From Echinicola arenosa (GTDB taxonomy: Bacteria > Bacteroidota > Bacteroidia > Cytophagales > Cyclobacteriaceae), in assembly GCF_014841125.1 (NCBI RefSeq), contig NZ_JACYTQ010000007.1, positions 1-64,000 of the forward strand: a DNA stretch of 64,000 bases, written 5' to 3'. A program made the translations under genes and the position numbers. This document shows positions 44,387-53,762 of the stretch, in pieces (the first letter of the stretch is position 1; every line of letters starts with the position of its first letter). The notes under the pieces are model-generated. The model had not been told where the DNA came from. It ran no database searches and saw only the letters and a list, made by a program, of their open reading frames with translations.

Positions 44387-45685
44387 TCAGGTACTTTTGA
44401 AAACCTTATTTTTTATACTTTCTATAAATGTAAAATCCTCTTTTTTGTAGCGAATAATCTCTTTAATTGGGATTTTACATAATTTTGAATAAATAAATAG
44501 AAACAAAATGGCAGCAAAAGTATAGCTGACTGTTGAAGCAAAAGCAGCTCCTTTTGCTCCATAAGTAGGAATAAGTAAAATATTTAAGATTACATTTATG
44601 ATTAGAGCAGGAACCATGGCTTTAAGAGAAATCCAAGGTTTGCCCTTACCTGCTAAATCCATATTGAGTACTTTAAAAATAGTAAGTAATAATACTCCAG
44701 GGATTAAGATCACCAATACTTCAGCGCTTGGTGCAAAACTTTTGCCATAAAGCAAGTTGATGATGGTTGAAGCATTGAGCACTAGTATTATGGACGCTAG
44801 ACCTATTATCAGGCAAGAAACCCTTAGCAATTGCGCTACTTTGAGGGAAAACTTTTTACCATCTTTGGCTGTGGCACTTCTGGCAAAGATTATAGTGCTA
44901 AGTAACATTGGGATATGCCATAAATATTCTACTAAAGACTGTCCTTTGCTATAAATCCCAGTTTCAAAATCTGATGACATTTTATCCAATATTACTACAT
45001 CTATTTTGTAGTTCAAATTTATAACCAGAAGTGCAATGGCATAGACTGAACCTAAGGACAACATTGATTTCAATATCTTCCAATCAAAATCAAATAACTT
45101 TACACCTTTGAAGTCTGCAGTTTTTAATAAAACTACGGACATTACCAATGGACCAATAATAGCTGACATCATGGCTCCATCTATTGACATTTTTAATGCT
45201 ATCACAAATAGAATTGTTGCGAGCATGGTAATGAATTTAGGAAGCCAATTAACCTTATTGAATTTAACTATTTCATTTTTTCCCAAAAATAGTCCAGAGA
45301 TGTATGTGGTTAATAGATTAAATGGAATGGGAGCAATTGCTAGCAATACTAGAAAGTTGTTTTCTGAAGATTTCGAGAAGTACTTAATCAGTAAATAGGA
45401 AGAAATTAGACAGAAAATAGTACTAAGCCACCAAAGTTGTATGATGGAAGATTGTATTTTTTTCTCGTCGTAGATTTTTTGGCCTACATAATATGCAGTG
45501 GATTGTCTTATGCCCAAGGAACCTATGGTCATGAATATAGATGGGTATACAGCAAGGGCAGCAATGGTTCCGTTAAGCTCTGGACCTAACCATCTTGCAA
45601 TCACGATGGTCCTAACCAGAGAAAACGTAATTACTCCGCCCTTGCTTAAAGCTACACTAGCGAGATCTTTTATGAAACTTGCCAT
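44387..45685 (-). CDS. Wzx-type flippase (second copy)
   Basis: The 432-residue membrane protein belongs to the polysaccharide export/MATE-like flippases. It has about twelve helices and begins MASFIKDLASVALSKGGVIT. It would flip a lipid-linked repeat unit outward. It lies between the MurA- and MurB-like genes, and its ATG overlaps the murA paralogue stop by 16 bases, so the three form a block. The locus also has a Wzx-like protein at 53763; the two are only distantly related. Confidence 0.82.
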   Translation of the reverse strand: MASFIKDLASVALSKGGVITFSLVRTIVIARWLGPELNGTIAALAVYPSIFMTIGSLGIRQSTAYYVGQKIYDEKKIQSSIIQLWWLSTIFCLISSYLLIKYFSKSSENNFLVLLAIAPIPFNLLTTYISGLFLGKNEIVKFNKVNWLPKFITMLATILFVIALKMSIDGAMMSAIIGPLVMSVVLLKTADFKGVKLFDFDWKILKSMLSLGSVYAIALLVINLNYKIDVVILDKMSSDFETGIYSKGQSLVEYLWHIPMLLSTIIFARSATAKDGKKFSLKVAQLLRVSCLIIGLASIILVLNASTIINLLYGKSFAPSAEVLVILIPGVLLLTIFKVLNMDLAGKGKPWISLKAMVPALIINVILNILLIPTYGAKGAAFASTVSYTFAAILFLFIYSKLCKIPIKEIIRYKKEDFTFIESIKNKVFKST

Positions 45686-46983
45686 TCTGTTTCTTCTTCC
45701 TCAATTAAAATCTTAACACCTAAGTGTTCTAGTTTGTCTTTTAATTTATTATAGCCTCTTAATGCCATTTCCACATTGTATATTTCAGATGTGCCCTCTG
45801 CCAAAAGAGCAGCAATGACAACAGCCATGCTACCTCTTAAATCTGTGGAATATGCTGAGCAGCTAGATGGCCGGAAACCTTTGCTTCCAAAAGTTGTAAT
45901 AGAGCCTTTTTCCCAATTAATTTTTTCAGGATAAAACTTAATAAGTTCTTCGCAATATTTGAGGCGTTCAGGATATCTATAATCAAAGATTCTACTGATA
46001 CCATCTGCATGCAAGCCTAGTAGGGTATAGAAAGGTTGCATGTCAGAGATAATACCTGGGTGTGTACCAGACGCTAATTCAAATGGCTGAAGCGTACCAT
46101 TAACCAAACATTCTGGAGATACCCTGACATTGGTTGAGTTTCTATAAAAGTCTATGCCAGCTTCTTTCAAATGAATTAATGGAATTTCCATTGAAGAAAA
46201 GGGAACATCTTCGATTAAAACATCTCCACCTGATAATATCCCATAAACGATCCATGTAAGCGCTTCGATTCGGTCAGGCATTACTTGAAAAATTGATCCT
46301 TTCAACTCCGATTGGCCTATTACTCGAATAAAACTATTACCGACTACTTCAATCTTAGAACCAATAGATCTAAGAAAATCAATTAAGCATTCGATTTCAG
46401 GAGATATATAAGCGTTTTTAATAGTTGTTTCTCCTGCGATAGTGGATGCAGAAATCAGCGCATTTTCTGTCCCACCAATAGTGGAAATTGGAAAATTAAT
46501 TTCTCCAGCTTTGAAACCTGATGGCGCAATAACTTCAATGTAATCAGGCCTTTCGATGATTTGAGCTCCGAGTTTTTCCCAAACCATTAAGTGCAAATCG
46601 TAGCCTCTATTCCCAATTTTACATCCCCCCGGATAGGGTATCTTTGCATTTCCAGACTTTTTTATCAAACCTGGTACAAGAAGATAAGTTGTACGTATTG
46701 GATAATTATAACTATCCAATATAGAAGATACTAATTTGTCAGAATCTATGGTCAAAGCTTCATTTATTTTATCAATTTTTACTTCTCCTCCATTTTTTCG
46801 TATGAAATCAATTTTATAATTAGCGTCAACTAATTCCGTAGGAAAATTTTCTAGTTTTACTTGACCATCTGAAATTAGGGCTGCGGCTAAAAGTCGTGTA
46901 GCAGCATTTTTAGCACCACTAACTTTTACTCTTCCATGTGGAATTTGGCCGCCAGTAATTTTTGCGGTTACATTTTTTCTCAT
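45670..46983 (-). CDS. murA: MurA-like UDP-GlcNAc 1-carboxyvinyltransferase, EPS-locus paralogue
   Basis: The 437-residue protein has the two-domain EPSP-synthase fold of MurA, which adds enolpyruvate from PEP to UDP-GlcNAc. Active-site residues are kept: KN of SGAKNAA (Lys25, Asn26), the PEP-binding Cys121 in PYPGGCKIGNRG, the Asp in ISDMQ (standard form PTDMQ), and the late Arg in DLRGSMAVV. Cys121 would make it fosfomycin-sensitive. It is about 18 residues longer than E. coli MurA. Location between glycosyltransferases, flippase and a MurB paralogue points to sugar-nucleotide supply for the exopolysaccharide. Whether another murA exists elsewhere cannot be seen here. Confidence 0.85.
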   Translation of the reverse strand: MRKNVTAKITGGQIPHGRVKVSGAKNAATRLLAAALISDGQVKLENFPTELVDANYKIDFIRKNGGEVKIDKINEALTIDSDKLVSSILDSYNYPIRTTYLLVPGLIKKSGNAKIPYPGGCKIGNRGYDLHLMVWEKLGAQIIERPDYIEVIAPSGFKAGEINFPISTIGGTENALISASTIAGETTIKNAYISPEIECLIDFLRSIGSKIEVVGNSFIRVIGQSELKGSIFQVMPDRIEALTWIVYGILSGGDVLIEDVPFSSMEIPLIHLKEAGIDFYRNSTNVRVSPECLVNGTLQPFELASGTHPGIISDMQPFYTLLGLHADGISRIFDYRYPERLKYCEELIKFYPEKINWEKGSITTFGSKGFRPSSCSAYSTDLRGSMAVVIAALLAEGTSEIYNVEMALRGYNKLKDKLEHLGVKILIEEEETEWQVS

Positions 46984-47137
46984 GATATGTAGTTATGTGT
47001 GAATAATTTAAATAAAAGGTTGAGGGGGTGGAGAATGCAGAATTTACACCTTCTTGGTGGGAGACTTCTCCTAGGCTAGTTGAAAAAATGTTCAACTAAA
47101 ATTTAAAAGTTGGGCTTATTGAAGAGGGGTAATAAGG

Positions 47138-48184
47138 TTATTTCAAAGCTTTTAGGTATATTTCTTTAAGTTTTTTAGCCACGTTTGGAAGATCTAAACC
47201 AAGCTCCAACAATCTACTTCTTCCATGACATTCCTTCTCTTCCAATAGATTGACGATATTGTTTACTAAATCTTCTGTGTCAAACCCTGTAATTCGGTAA
47301 CCTTTTGTGGAATCAACTAGGTATCGGACATCTCCTACTTCTGTAAATACGCCTTTACAATTGCATGCCATAGCTTCTTTTACTACGTTGGGAGATCCTT
47401 CTTGTAATGAGCACATGACAAGGACATCTACAGAGTTTAAGTATTTATAGATTTTCTTGTGCGCAATAGGGTAGGGAGCCAACACTTCAATGCCCTTTGC
47501 TTTTAATATGGGAGTAGCTTTTTTTACTAGATCGTAATTTTTTCTTGGATCATTAGGGTTACCTAGAAAAAGCACATATTGAACATTTTCTTTTAGGTCA
47601 AGTTCATTTCGGAAACTGGACTTTGAAGGTGAGAAAGAATCGATGTTCACTCCATTAGGGAGAATGTGGGATTTCTTCTTTTGCCAGACCACTTTTTCAA
47701 TATTAGGAGATTTTGAAATTACCCTTTTTACAAAGGGTTGGATCATTAGGGTTAGGATGGTTAAATAGTTTAAGCTGGGCTTCGCTTGAGAAAGTTTTTC
47801 AACTCTTCCGTAAGCATCCGTTCCCATTAGAGATAATACTATTGGAACCTTGGGCTGACAAAGAACTGCAACCCAAGCAGAAAGAGTGAAGTGAGCATGG
47901 ATCAGGTCAAATTTATTGTTTTTGAGAGTTTCTTTTAGTCTTTTTATATTTGATACATACCCTCTGATACCTTTGCCGATTACTCTAAAATAAGTTACAT
48001 CTATATTTTCGTTTAACAAAGAATCTCCTTGTACCTTAATAAAGGGGGCTACATCAAAGTTTTTGAGGTTACCTGATGAGACAAATAGAACCTTCAATTT
48101 TTTTTCAGTTCTATTATCTTCTTGAGTTAGCTCATTAATTGATGCCATCGTTACTTGTGTTGATTGGGATGAAGTGTCATACAT
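47138..48184 (-). CDS. Family 4 glycosyltransferase (tandem copy 1)
   Basis: The 348-residue GT-B enzyme is closely related along its length to the next gene at 48319: both have KVLFVSSGNLKNFD, IKVQGDSL, FDLIHAHFTLSAWVAVL and the donor motif CSLQEGSPNVVKEAMA. Only the first 30 residues differ. It retains the E-x7-E pair. It probably adds a sugar of the repeat unit. The pair is a local duplication that has diverged. Confidence 0.85.
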   Translation of the reverse strand: MYDTSSQSTQVTMASINELTQEDNRTEKKLKVLFVSSGNLKNFDVAPFIKVQGDSLLNENIDVTYFRVIGKGIRGYVSNIKRLKETLKNNKFDLIHAHFTLSAWVAVLCQPKVPIVLSLMGTDAYGRVEKLSQAKPSLNYLTILTLMIQPFVKRVISKSPNIEKVVWQKKKSHILPNGVNIDSFSPSKSSFRNELDLKENVQYVLFLGNPNDPRKNYDLVKKATPILKAKGIEVLAPYPIAHKKIYKYLNSVDVLVMCSLQEGSPNVVKEAMACNCKGVFTEVGDVRYLVDSTKGYRITGFDTEDLVNNIVNLLEEKECHGRSRLLELGLDLPNVAKKLKEIYLKALK

Positions 48185-48318
48185 GATGTTTGTAGTTAGG
48201 AACAGAAATCACTTAACAGTTAAAAGAGTGAATGATAGTAGAGAAAGTCGAAAAAATGGTATACTCAATAGAGATACAGGGTGAGATAGTAGTTTCTAGC
48301 TATTATGGGATAATAATT

Positions 48319-49398
48319 TTAAAGTGATTTTATGTAGATGTTTTTAAGTTTATTTGCAACACTTTTGGTATCCAGCCCCAAGGATTGGAGCTTTTTTCTT
48401 CCTTCACAGGTGCTCATCTTATCTACCATAAGTATTTTCTTGATTAAGTCATCCTTATTATTTTCTGTAATTGCATAGCCAGGAGTATTATTAACTAATT
48501 TTTGAACATCGCCTACATTAGTGAATACTCCCTTACAGTTCGAAGCCATGGCTTCTTTTACTACGTTAGGAGATCCCTCTTGAAGGGAACACATGACAAG
48601 TTGATCAACAGAGGATAGGTACTTAACTATTTTTTCATGGTTTACAGGATAAGGAGCAATAATTTCAAAACCCTTGAGTTGTAGTTCGTCTTTACAACTT
48701 TGTAATAATTTAAAGTTCTTATTTGTGTCTTGAGTACTACCTAAAAAGAGTATATGTTTTTTATTGTAACTCAATCCTAATTCCCTTTTAAAATCAGTTC
48801 TTTTTCCATCAAATTTTATAAAATCAACACCATTAGGGAGTATATAGGATTTTTTCTTAAGCCATACATACTTATCAATGTTGGGAGATTTGGAAATGAT
48901 TGTGGTTACAAAAGGTTGAATAAGATAGGTTAAGGTAGTTAAATAGTTACTCACCAATGGGATTTTCCAAGAATTCTTGATTCTCCCCAATGCGTCTGTT
49001 CCCATTAATGACAAAACAAGTGGCGTTTTTGGGAAGGTAAGCACAGCAACCCATGCTGAAAGCGTAAAATGTGCGTGTATTAGATCAAAATCATATTGCT
49101 TGATTATCCTTCTGAGATTTCTAATGTTCCGGATATATCCGAGGAAACCCTTACCTTTTATTTTAAAATAAGTTACTTGAATGCCTACTTCAGCCAATGA
49201 ATCTCCTTGAACTTTTATAAATGGGGCTAGGTCAAAGTTTTTTAAATTTCCTGATGATACAAATAGAACTTTTTTAGGCCTGTCATTCGAAGTTTGGACA
49301 AGAGCTCTCTCACTTAGTTCTACAGTAAATAGATCTTCCTTTTGTTCTTCTATCACAACGTCATCCAAATAGTCATTTTTTTTAATTAATGGGTCCAT
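48319..49398 (-). CDS. Family 4 glycosyltransferase (tandem copy 2)
   Basis: The 359-residue GT-B protein is the paralogue of 47138-48184, sharing KKVLFVSSGNLKNFDLAPFI, LVLSLMGTDALGRI and CSLQEGSPNVVKEAMASNCK. A charged N-terminal extension of about 40 residues (MDPLIKKNDYLDDVVIEEQK) precedes the fold and differs from the other copy. Both copies keep the E-x7-E donor residues, so both are likely active and may use related donors. Confidence 0.85.
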   Translation of the reverse strand: MDPLIKKNDYLDDVVIEEQKEDLFTVELSERALVQTSNDRPKKVLFVSSGNLKNFDLAPFIKVQGDSLAEVGIQVTYFKIKGKGFLGYIRNIRNLRRIIKQYDFDLIHAHFTLSAWVAVLTFPKTPLVLSLMGTDALGRIKNSWKIPLVSNYLTTLTYLIQPFVTTIISKSPNIDKYVWLKKKSYILPNGVDFIKFDGKRTDFKRELGLSYNKKHILFLGSTQDTNKNFKLLQSCKDELQLKGFEIIAPYPVNHEKIVKYLSSVDQLVMCSLQEGSPNVVKEAMASNCKGVFTNVGDVQKLVNNTPGYAITENNKDDLIKKILMVDKMSTCEGRKKLQSLGLDTKSVANKLKNIYIKSL

Positions 49399-49545
49399 TC
49401 AATTGATTATTAAGGTTAGTAATGGAAAAGTAGTTTTAAACAAATAAGTTGGTGGTGGCTTAAATGTGTTGGTTTTCAGTTAAATACGAAAAAAGTGTGA
49501 TTTGCAGATTATACCTACAATATATATATTATAAATCTCTAATAA

Positions 49546-50454
49546 CTAATTTTTTTTAAAAACAGTTTTGGTGTTTGAATGCCAAACTCCAGTTATTCTA
49601 CAAATGTTCTCAGCTTTAGAACCTCCTTCTAAAAAACCGATTCTTGGAATAGCGTACTTTTCTTTAAGGAGGTTTCTGGTTATGGGAATAGGAGTTGTTG
49701 CAAAACCTAGTTCAAAATTATGCCTTTTAAGCATATCAATTTCTCTTGATCCGAAATCTCCATTGGGATAGGCAAAACATTTGATCTCTGAATCTGTCCA
49801 CAATTCGACCTTTTGCTTTGAAATTTTAATTTCTTCTTCTAGCTCTTTGTCAGTACATCTTATCAAAATAGGATGGGAATGACTATGTGCACCTACTGTA
49901 ACATAATCAGACTTAATTATTCTTTTTACTTCATCTATTGTCATGGCTTCTCTTTTCGATAAGATTTTTTTCCTTATTTTGTTCACTATTTCCAATCGTT
50001 TTTCATTTGGAAGAAGTTTTAGTTCCTCAGAAGAAGGGTAATTTAAATTAGATTTTGAAGCTTTTTTTACAATGGAGAACCAGAAAGAACCTTGCTCTAC
50101 CGCTTCTGTTGCTAGAAAAATGGAAATGGGGACTTTGTGTTGATCAGCTACAGCTGCCATGTTTTCAACATTGGAAGCCCATCCATCATCTACCGTGATC
50201 ATTACAGACCCTTTAGGGAATTTTATTTCTTCGTTTAAAATCTTGTAATAATCGTCCAAGCTTAAAAAATTGAAGCCATTTCTCTTAAGCCAGTTAATTA
50301 CGAATTCAAATTCATCTTTGGAAGGGTTGTGAAAATAGATGGATAATATATGATCACCATTTAGTGCCGCTTTCTTTGCTTTATTGACTTTACCAGACAG
50401 AATTAAAGATTTTGCTACAAAATAGGCAAAGAAGTTTCTAATGCTTTTTTTCAT
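49546..50454 (-). CDS. Polysaccharide deacetylase family protein
   Basis: The 302-residue protein has the NodB catalytic motifs: VMITVDDGWASNVENM (motif 1, a variant of TFDDG), then GAHSHSHPIL (motif 2, metal-binding), and CFAYPNGDFGSREIDML (motif 3 region). No clear signal peptide, though a hydrophobic N-terminal segment (residues about 6-20) may tether it. It would remove N-acetyl groups during or after repeat-unit assembly. ATG 50454 is used rather than TTG 50457. It lies eight bases after the GNAT-like gene stop, so it is operonic. Confidence 0.85.
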   Translation of the reverse strand: MKKSIRNFFAYFVAKSLILSGKVNKAKKAALNGDHILSIYFHNPSKDEFEFVINWLKRNGFNFLSLDDYYKILNEEIKFPKGSVMITVDDGWASNVENMAAVADQHKVPISIFLATEAVEQGSFWFSIVKKASKSNLNYPSSEELKLLPNEKRLEIVNKIRKKILSKREAMTIDEVKRIIKSDYVTVGAHSHSHPILIRCTDKELEEEIKISKQKVELWTDSEIKCFAYPNGDFGSREIDMLKRHNFELGFATTPIPITRNLLKEKYAIPRIGFLEGGSKAENICRITGVWHSNTKTVFKKN

Positions 50455-50465
50455 CAAACTAAAAA

Positions 50466-52121
50466 CTAGAGGTTAAAAAAATGTGATTCATAGATTTTGT
50501 GCTCGTTCCAGAGTTTCAATAAATAATTGTCATTTTCCCTTATCTGAAGTTTTAGATCTTTATCCAAAGAATAAGTTTCATTAACGTGGTTTGCAATGCA
50601 AATTATAAAATCGACTAGTAAAGTGAAACTTTCCTTGGAGTGTAAGGAAAATAACAAAATGTCTTCATTTCTAATAATGTCTTTTCCTTCTTCCCTCTCA
50701 CCGGATTTTGTATTTGCAGGAACATACCAAAGGACTGCAGCTAGTTTACCTTTATCTATCAAGGTGAATGATTCATGTCCTAGCTCCATTCTTTTCATGC
50801 TATCCCATAGAAAATCTTTTCTAGTTATGGATGATTTTTTTGGATCGAAGAGAAAGAAATCCTCAAGTTTGTTTGGCCGGATGGGTTTACAAGGGATTTC
50901 TAGCGGTAGTTCATTGATCTTGATGTTATAAAAGACATTTTTTTCAGGTCTTTTGGATGGATCAATAATATCTGTTGTCACTTCAAAGTCATCTTCAGAC
51001 TGAAAGGTATGTTTTGCCTTTTCCTTTTTGTTTTCTAATTCCAGAAAGAAAGCTTTTCTTTTTTGTGTATTAATATTGTTCTTCTTTAGAATTATTTTTA
51101 AATGCCTTGCGAAGTATCCTCTTATTTCTAATTTCTTTTTGGTCCATTCAGAGCATATTGTGAGTTCATGAGTTTCTAGAAAAGCATTGGCTAGCATTCC
51201 TTTGTAGCCATCAGCTCCGCCAGGGGTTAAGTCGAAAATTTCCGTTTCCTCTCGGCATACCAGTTTTCCTAGCATGAAAAAATGAAGTATTCCTGGAGAA
51301 TATTTGGCATAGCTAGGAGAGTGCGTATTTATGCCCTGTAGATGAACTACTTTGCTACTCATAAAGCCTACATTTGAGGCAATGATCTCTTTGTCTAGTC
51401 TTAATATTGTTACATGAAGAATCCCTTTTTTAAATGCATCGATTATAAATTGTTTTCTATTGGGTTCATTTTGAAAAGTGAGTTTGTCGAACATGGCTCC
51501 TTTTCTAAAGTCGCTTTGAATGATGAGTTCATCCAATATAGACTTAAAATCCTCAATCGAAGTTATCCGTTCAAAGGTTAATTCTCCTTTACGCTTAAGT
51601 CGGTTAATTTTTTCTTTTTTGTTCTTTTTTTTGAGTTCCTTGTCAATTTTTTCTTCATCTCCAATCATAATAGGTTGGAGGTGCTTTTTTAAAAATGTTT
51701 TGTTTTTCCAAGATTTTTTATTTTGACACCATGCTAGTGGAGTATGCGCTGGAACATATTTTAACTTTATAGTATAGTTGGGGAATTCTTTGGTTACTCT
51801 ATCAAGTGCCTTTGTTATAAACAGATCATTAGACTCGATAGTACTTAACCAAGTTTGATATTCAGCTTGCGTAATTCCAGGTACTCTTAATACTTTTTCA
51901 TCAATGGTAAGTAAGAAAAGACCAGACATATGGTTCCCATCCCAGTCGGTCAGGATGATTGGACGGTAATCATCGAGGTAATTTTCAAACCATGATAAAA
52001 CAAAATCTTTGCTTTGAAAAATGGTAGCCCAAGGACAAGCCGAATAGAGTTTATCCCAAGCTTTTAGGAAATCTTCTTGTGCTAATAAAGTGAAAGCTTC
52101 TTTATTTTTAATTAATTTCAT
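50466..52121 (-). CDS. GNAT/FemAB-like acyltransferase (CelD/BcsL type), copy 1
   Basis: The 551-residue protein has a FemAB/CelD-type (Acetyltransf_6-like) core: an N-terminal FLKAWDKLYSACPWATIFQS and a central region where IIASNVGFMSSKVVHLQGIN leads to PGILHFFMLGKLVCREETEI and FDLTPGGADGYKGML. A C-terminal extension of about 150 residues (from about 400) has no recognisable domain but is also present in the neighbouring paralogue at 52176. It may acylate a free amino sugar, which would fit the adjacent deacetylase; inference. Confidence 0.72.
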   Translation of the reverse strand: MKLIKNKEAFTLLAQEDFLKAWDKLYSACPWATIFQSKDFVLSWFENYLDDYRPIILTDWDGNHMSGLFLLTIDEKVLRVPGITQAEYQTWLSTIESNDLFITKALDRVTKEFPNYTIKLKYVPAHTPLAWCQNKKSWKNKTFLKKHLQPIMIGDEEKIDKELKKKNKKEKINRLKRKGELTFERITSIEDFKSILDELIIQSDFRKGAMFDKLTFQNEPNRKQFIIDAFKKGILHVTILRLDKEIIASNVGFMSSKVVHLQGINTHSPSYAKYSPGILHFFMLGKLVCREETEIFDLTPGGADGYKGMLANAFLETHELTICSEWTKKKLEIRGYFARHLKIILKKNNINTQKRKAFFLELENKKEKAKHTFQSEDDFEVTTDIIDPSKRPEKNVFYNIKINELPLEIPCKPIRPNKLEDFFLFDPKKSSITRKDFLWDSMKRMELGHESFTLIDKGKLAAVLWYVPANTKSGEREEGKDIIRNEDILLFSLHSKESFTLLVDFIICIANHVNETYSLDKDLKLQIRENDNYLLKLWNEHKIYESHFFNL

Positions 52122-52175
52122 TTTGATCTGTTCAATTTGATTTGGAAAAAAATATGCTAAATGAAAGCAGTGAAT

Positions 52176-53708
52176 CTATTTATTAATTATTACCTCGATA
52201 TGGGAAATGATTTGATCTTTAAAAGGCTCTATTGATGGATGAAAGTAGGTGCTTAGTATTTTGGGTTTTTCCACATCTTCACTTGGAGCCTCAAACCAAA
52301 CACAAGCTTCCAATAGATCATTTGAAGATATAGTGTAAAAATGATGGCCTTCTTCAATATAAGAAGCTGCTTTTTGAAGATATTCCCATTTAGTAAAATC
52401 AGAATTTTTATCAGAAAAGCAAAGTAGAGCAGCTAGGCTATTTTTCGAGAATTCATGATTTTCTAATAAAAAATCATTATGCTGATCTGCCTTATGTAAG
52501 GAAATATTTATTGAGTTTATTAGCTTAATAGGCTTGTTTTTTAACATGTATTTCATACGCTTTATCTTAAGTTTAAAGCTCATTGGCCTGATATTAAACT
52601 TAAGAAGGGAAGTATGTAATAGTTTTCTGATACTCTTCTTTAATTTGAATGATGGGTTTTTGCTAATAGTTAATTCTATCACTTCATCACTGCTAGTAGA
52701 GATGCGCTCCTTGTATGCATCATAGCCAGGTGTTAAATCAAAGACGTTAAAGCCTTGGTCTTTCATAAGCTGCCCCAATAGGAAAAAATGAACCAAGGCC
52801 GGGGAATGTTTGGCATAAAATGGTGAGTAGGAAATCAATCCTGCCAAATGAACCCATTTTTTATCTTTCATACCAATAATGGAACTTATAATTTCGTTTT
52901 CCAAAATTAACACTGATACATGGAGTAGATCTTTTTCAAAGAGAGATTTAAGAAAGAGAGGTTTATTGGGCTCTTTTTTGGAAGGTAATTTATTAAACAT
53001 ATAAGCCTGTCTAAAATCCAAAAACACCAAAACTTCTTTTAAAACACCATCGAATTCTTTAGAATCTGTTATTTCTTTAAGCTCAATCTTTCCTACTCTA
53101 CTGATTCGATTATATTTAGCTTTTAGATGCCTTTTTTTAAATAGTTTTTGTTCATCGGTTAGACTAAAGTCCATTAAGGGTCTATGATTTGCTAATGGAA
53201 CCGCATGGTTATTCCATTCTTTTGATTCTGTTATTACATTTACAATAGTAGAATCCGGAATAAACCGAAGAAACAAATTACTCTTTGGAAATTCTTCAAA
53301 CAATATTTTTAAAGCACTGGATATAAAGTAGTCACTATCCTCCCTTTTTGAAATCCAGACTTGATATTCTGCATCGTATGCCCCAGCTCCTATAATCCTT
53401 AGTGGAAATTGTTTTTCAATGCCTTTCTTCTTCTTTTTGGTAGCAAGACACAGCAGACCTAGTAGTTTGTCATCTTGTATTAAGAATACAATGATTGGGG
53501 AATATTCATTTGCATTGACTTGATACCAAGTAAGTATAAATTCCTTCTTTTGAAATACTGTAGCCCACTCACAGTCTTCATATAGTTTGTCCCACTTTTC
53601 TTGGAAGATGTTGTCATTCAAAAGTGAACAAGCGTTATCTTGGATGTAAACTTGAGGTTGGTGTTCAATGCTGGTCTTATTACTAAAAATATAACTTAAC
53701 ATTTTCAT
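52176..53708 (-). CDS. GNAT/FemAB-like acyltransferase (CelD/BcsL type), copy 2
   Basis: The 510-residue paralogue of 50466-52121 keeps the same blocks: WDKLYEDCEWATVFQKKEFI, EIISSIIGMKDKKWVHLAGL, SPALVHFFLLGQLMKDQGF and NVFDLTPGYDAYKERIS, plus the C-terminal extension ending in a LEACVWFEAPSEDVEKPK-type strand. The first 40 residues are unique. Two copies suggest two acylation sites or two acyl donors. No membrane segment, cytoplasmic. Confidence 0.72.
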   Translation of the reverse strand: MKMLSYIFSNKTSIEHQPQVYIQDNACSLLNDNIFQEKWDKLYEDCEWATVFQKKEFILTWYQVNANEYSPIIVFLIQDDKLLGLLCLATKKKKKGIEKQFPLRIIGAGAYDAEYQVWISKREDSDYFISSALKILFEEFPKSNLFLRFIPDSTIVNVITESKEWNNHAVPLANHRPLMDFSLTDEQKLFKKRHLKAKYNRISRVGKIELKEITDSKEFDGVLKEVLVFLDFRQAYMFNKLPSKKEPNKPLFLKSLFEKDLLHVSVLILENEIISSIIGMKDKKWVHLAGLISYSPFYAKHSPALVHFFLLGQLMKDQGFNVFDLTPGYDAYKERISTSSDEVIELTISKNPSFKLKKSIRKLLHTSLLKFNIRPMSFKLKIKRMKYMLKNKPIKLINSINISLHKADQHNDFLLENHEFSKNSLAALLCFSDKNSDFTKWEYLQKAASYIEEGHHFYTISSNDLLEACVWFEAPSEDVEKPKILSTYFHPSIEPFKDQIISHIEVIINK

Positions 53709-53762
53709 TAAAGTTAGAAATTAAGATGATAAAATTTAGCGATAGGTTATGGGCCTACTTTA

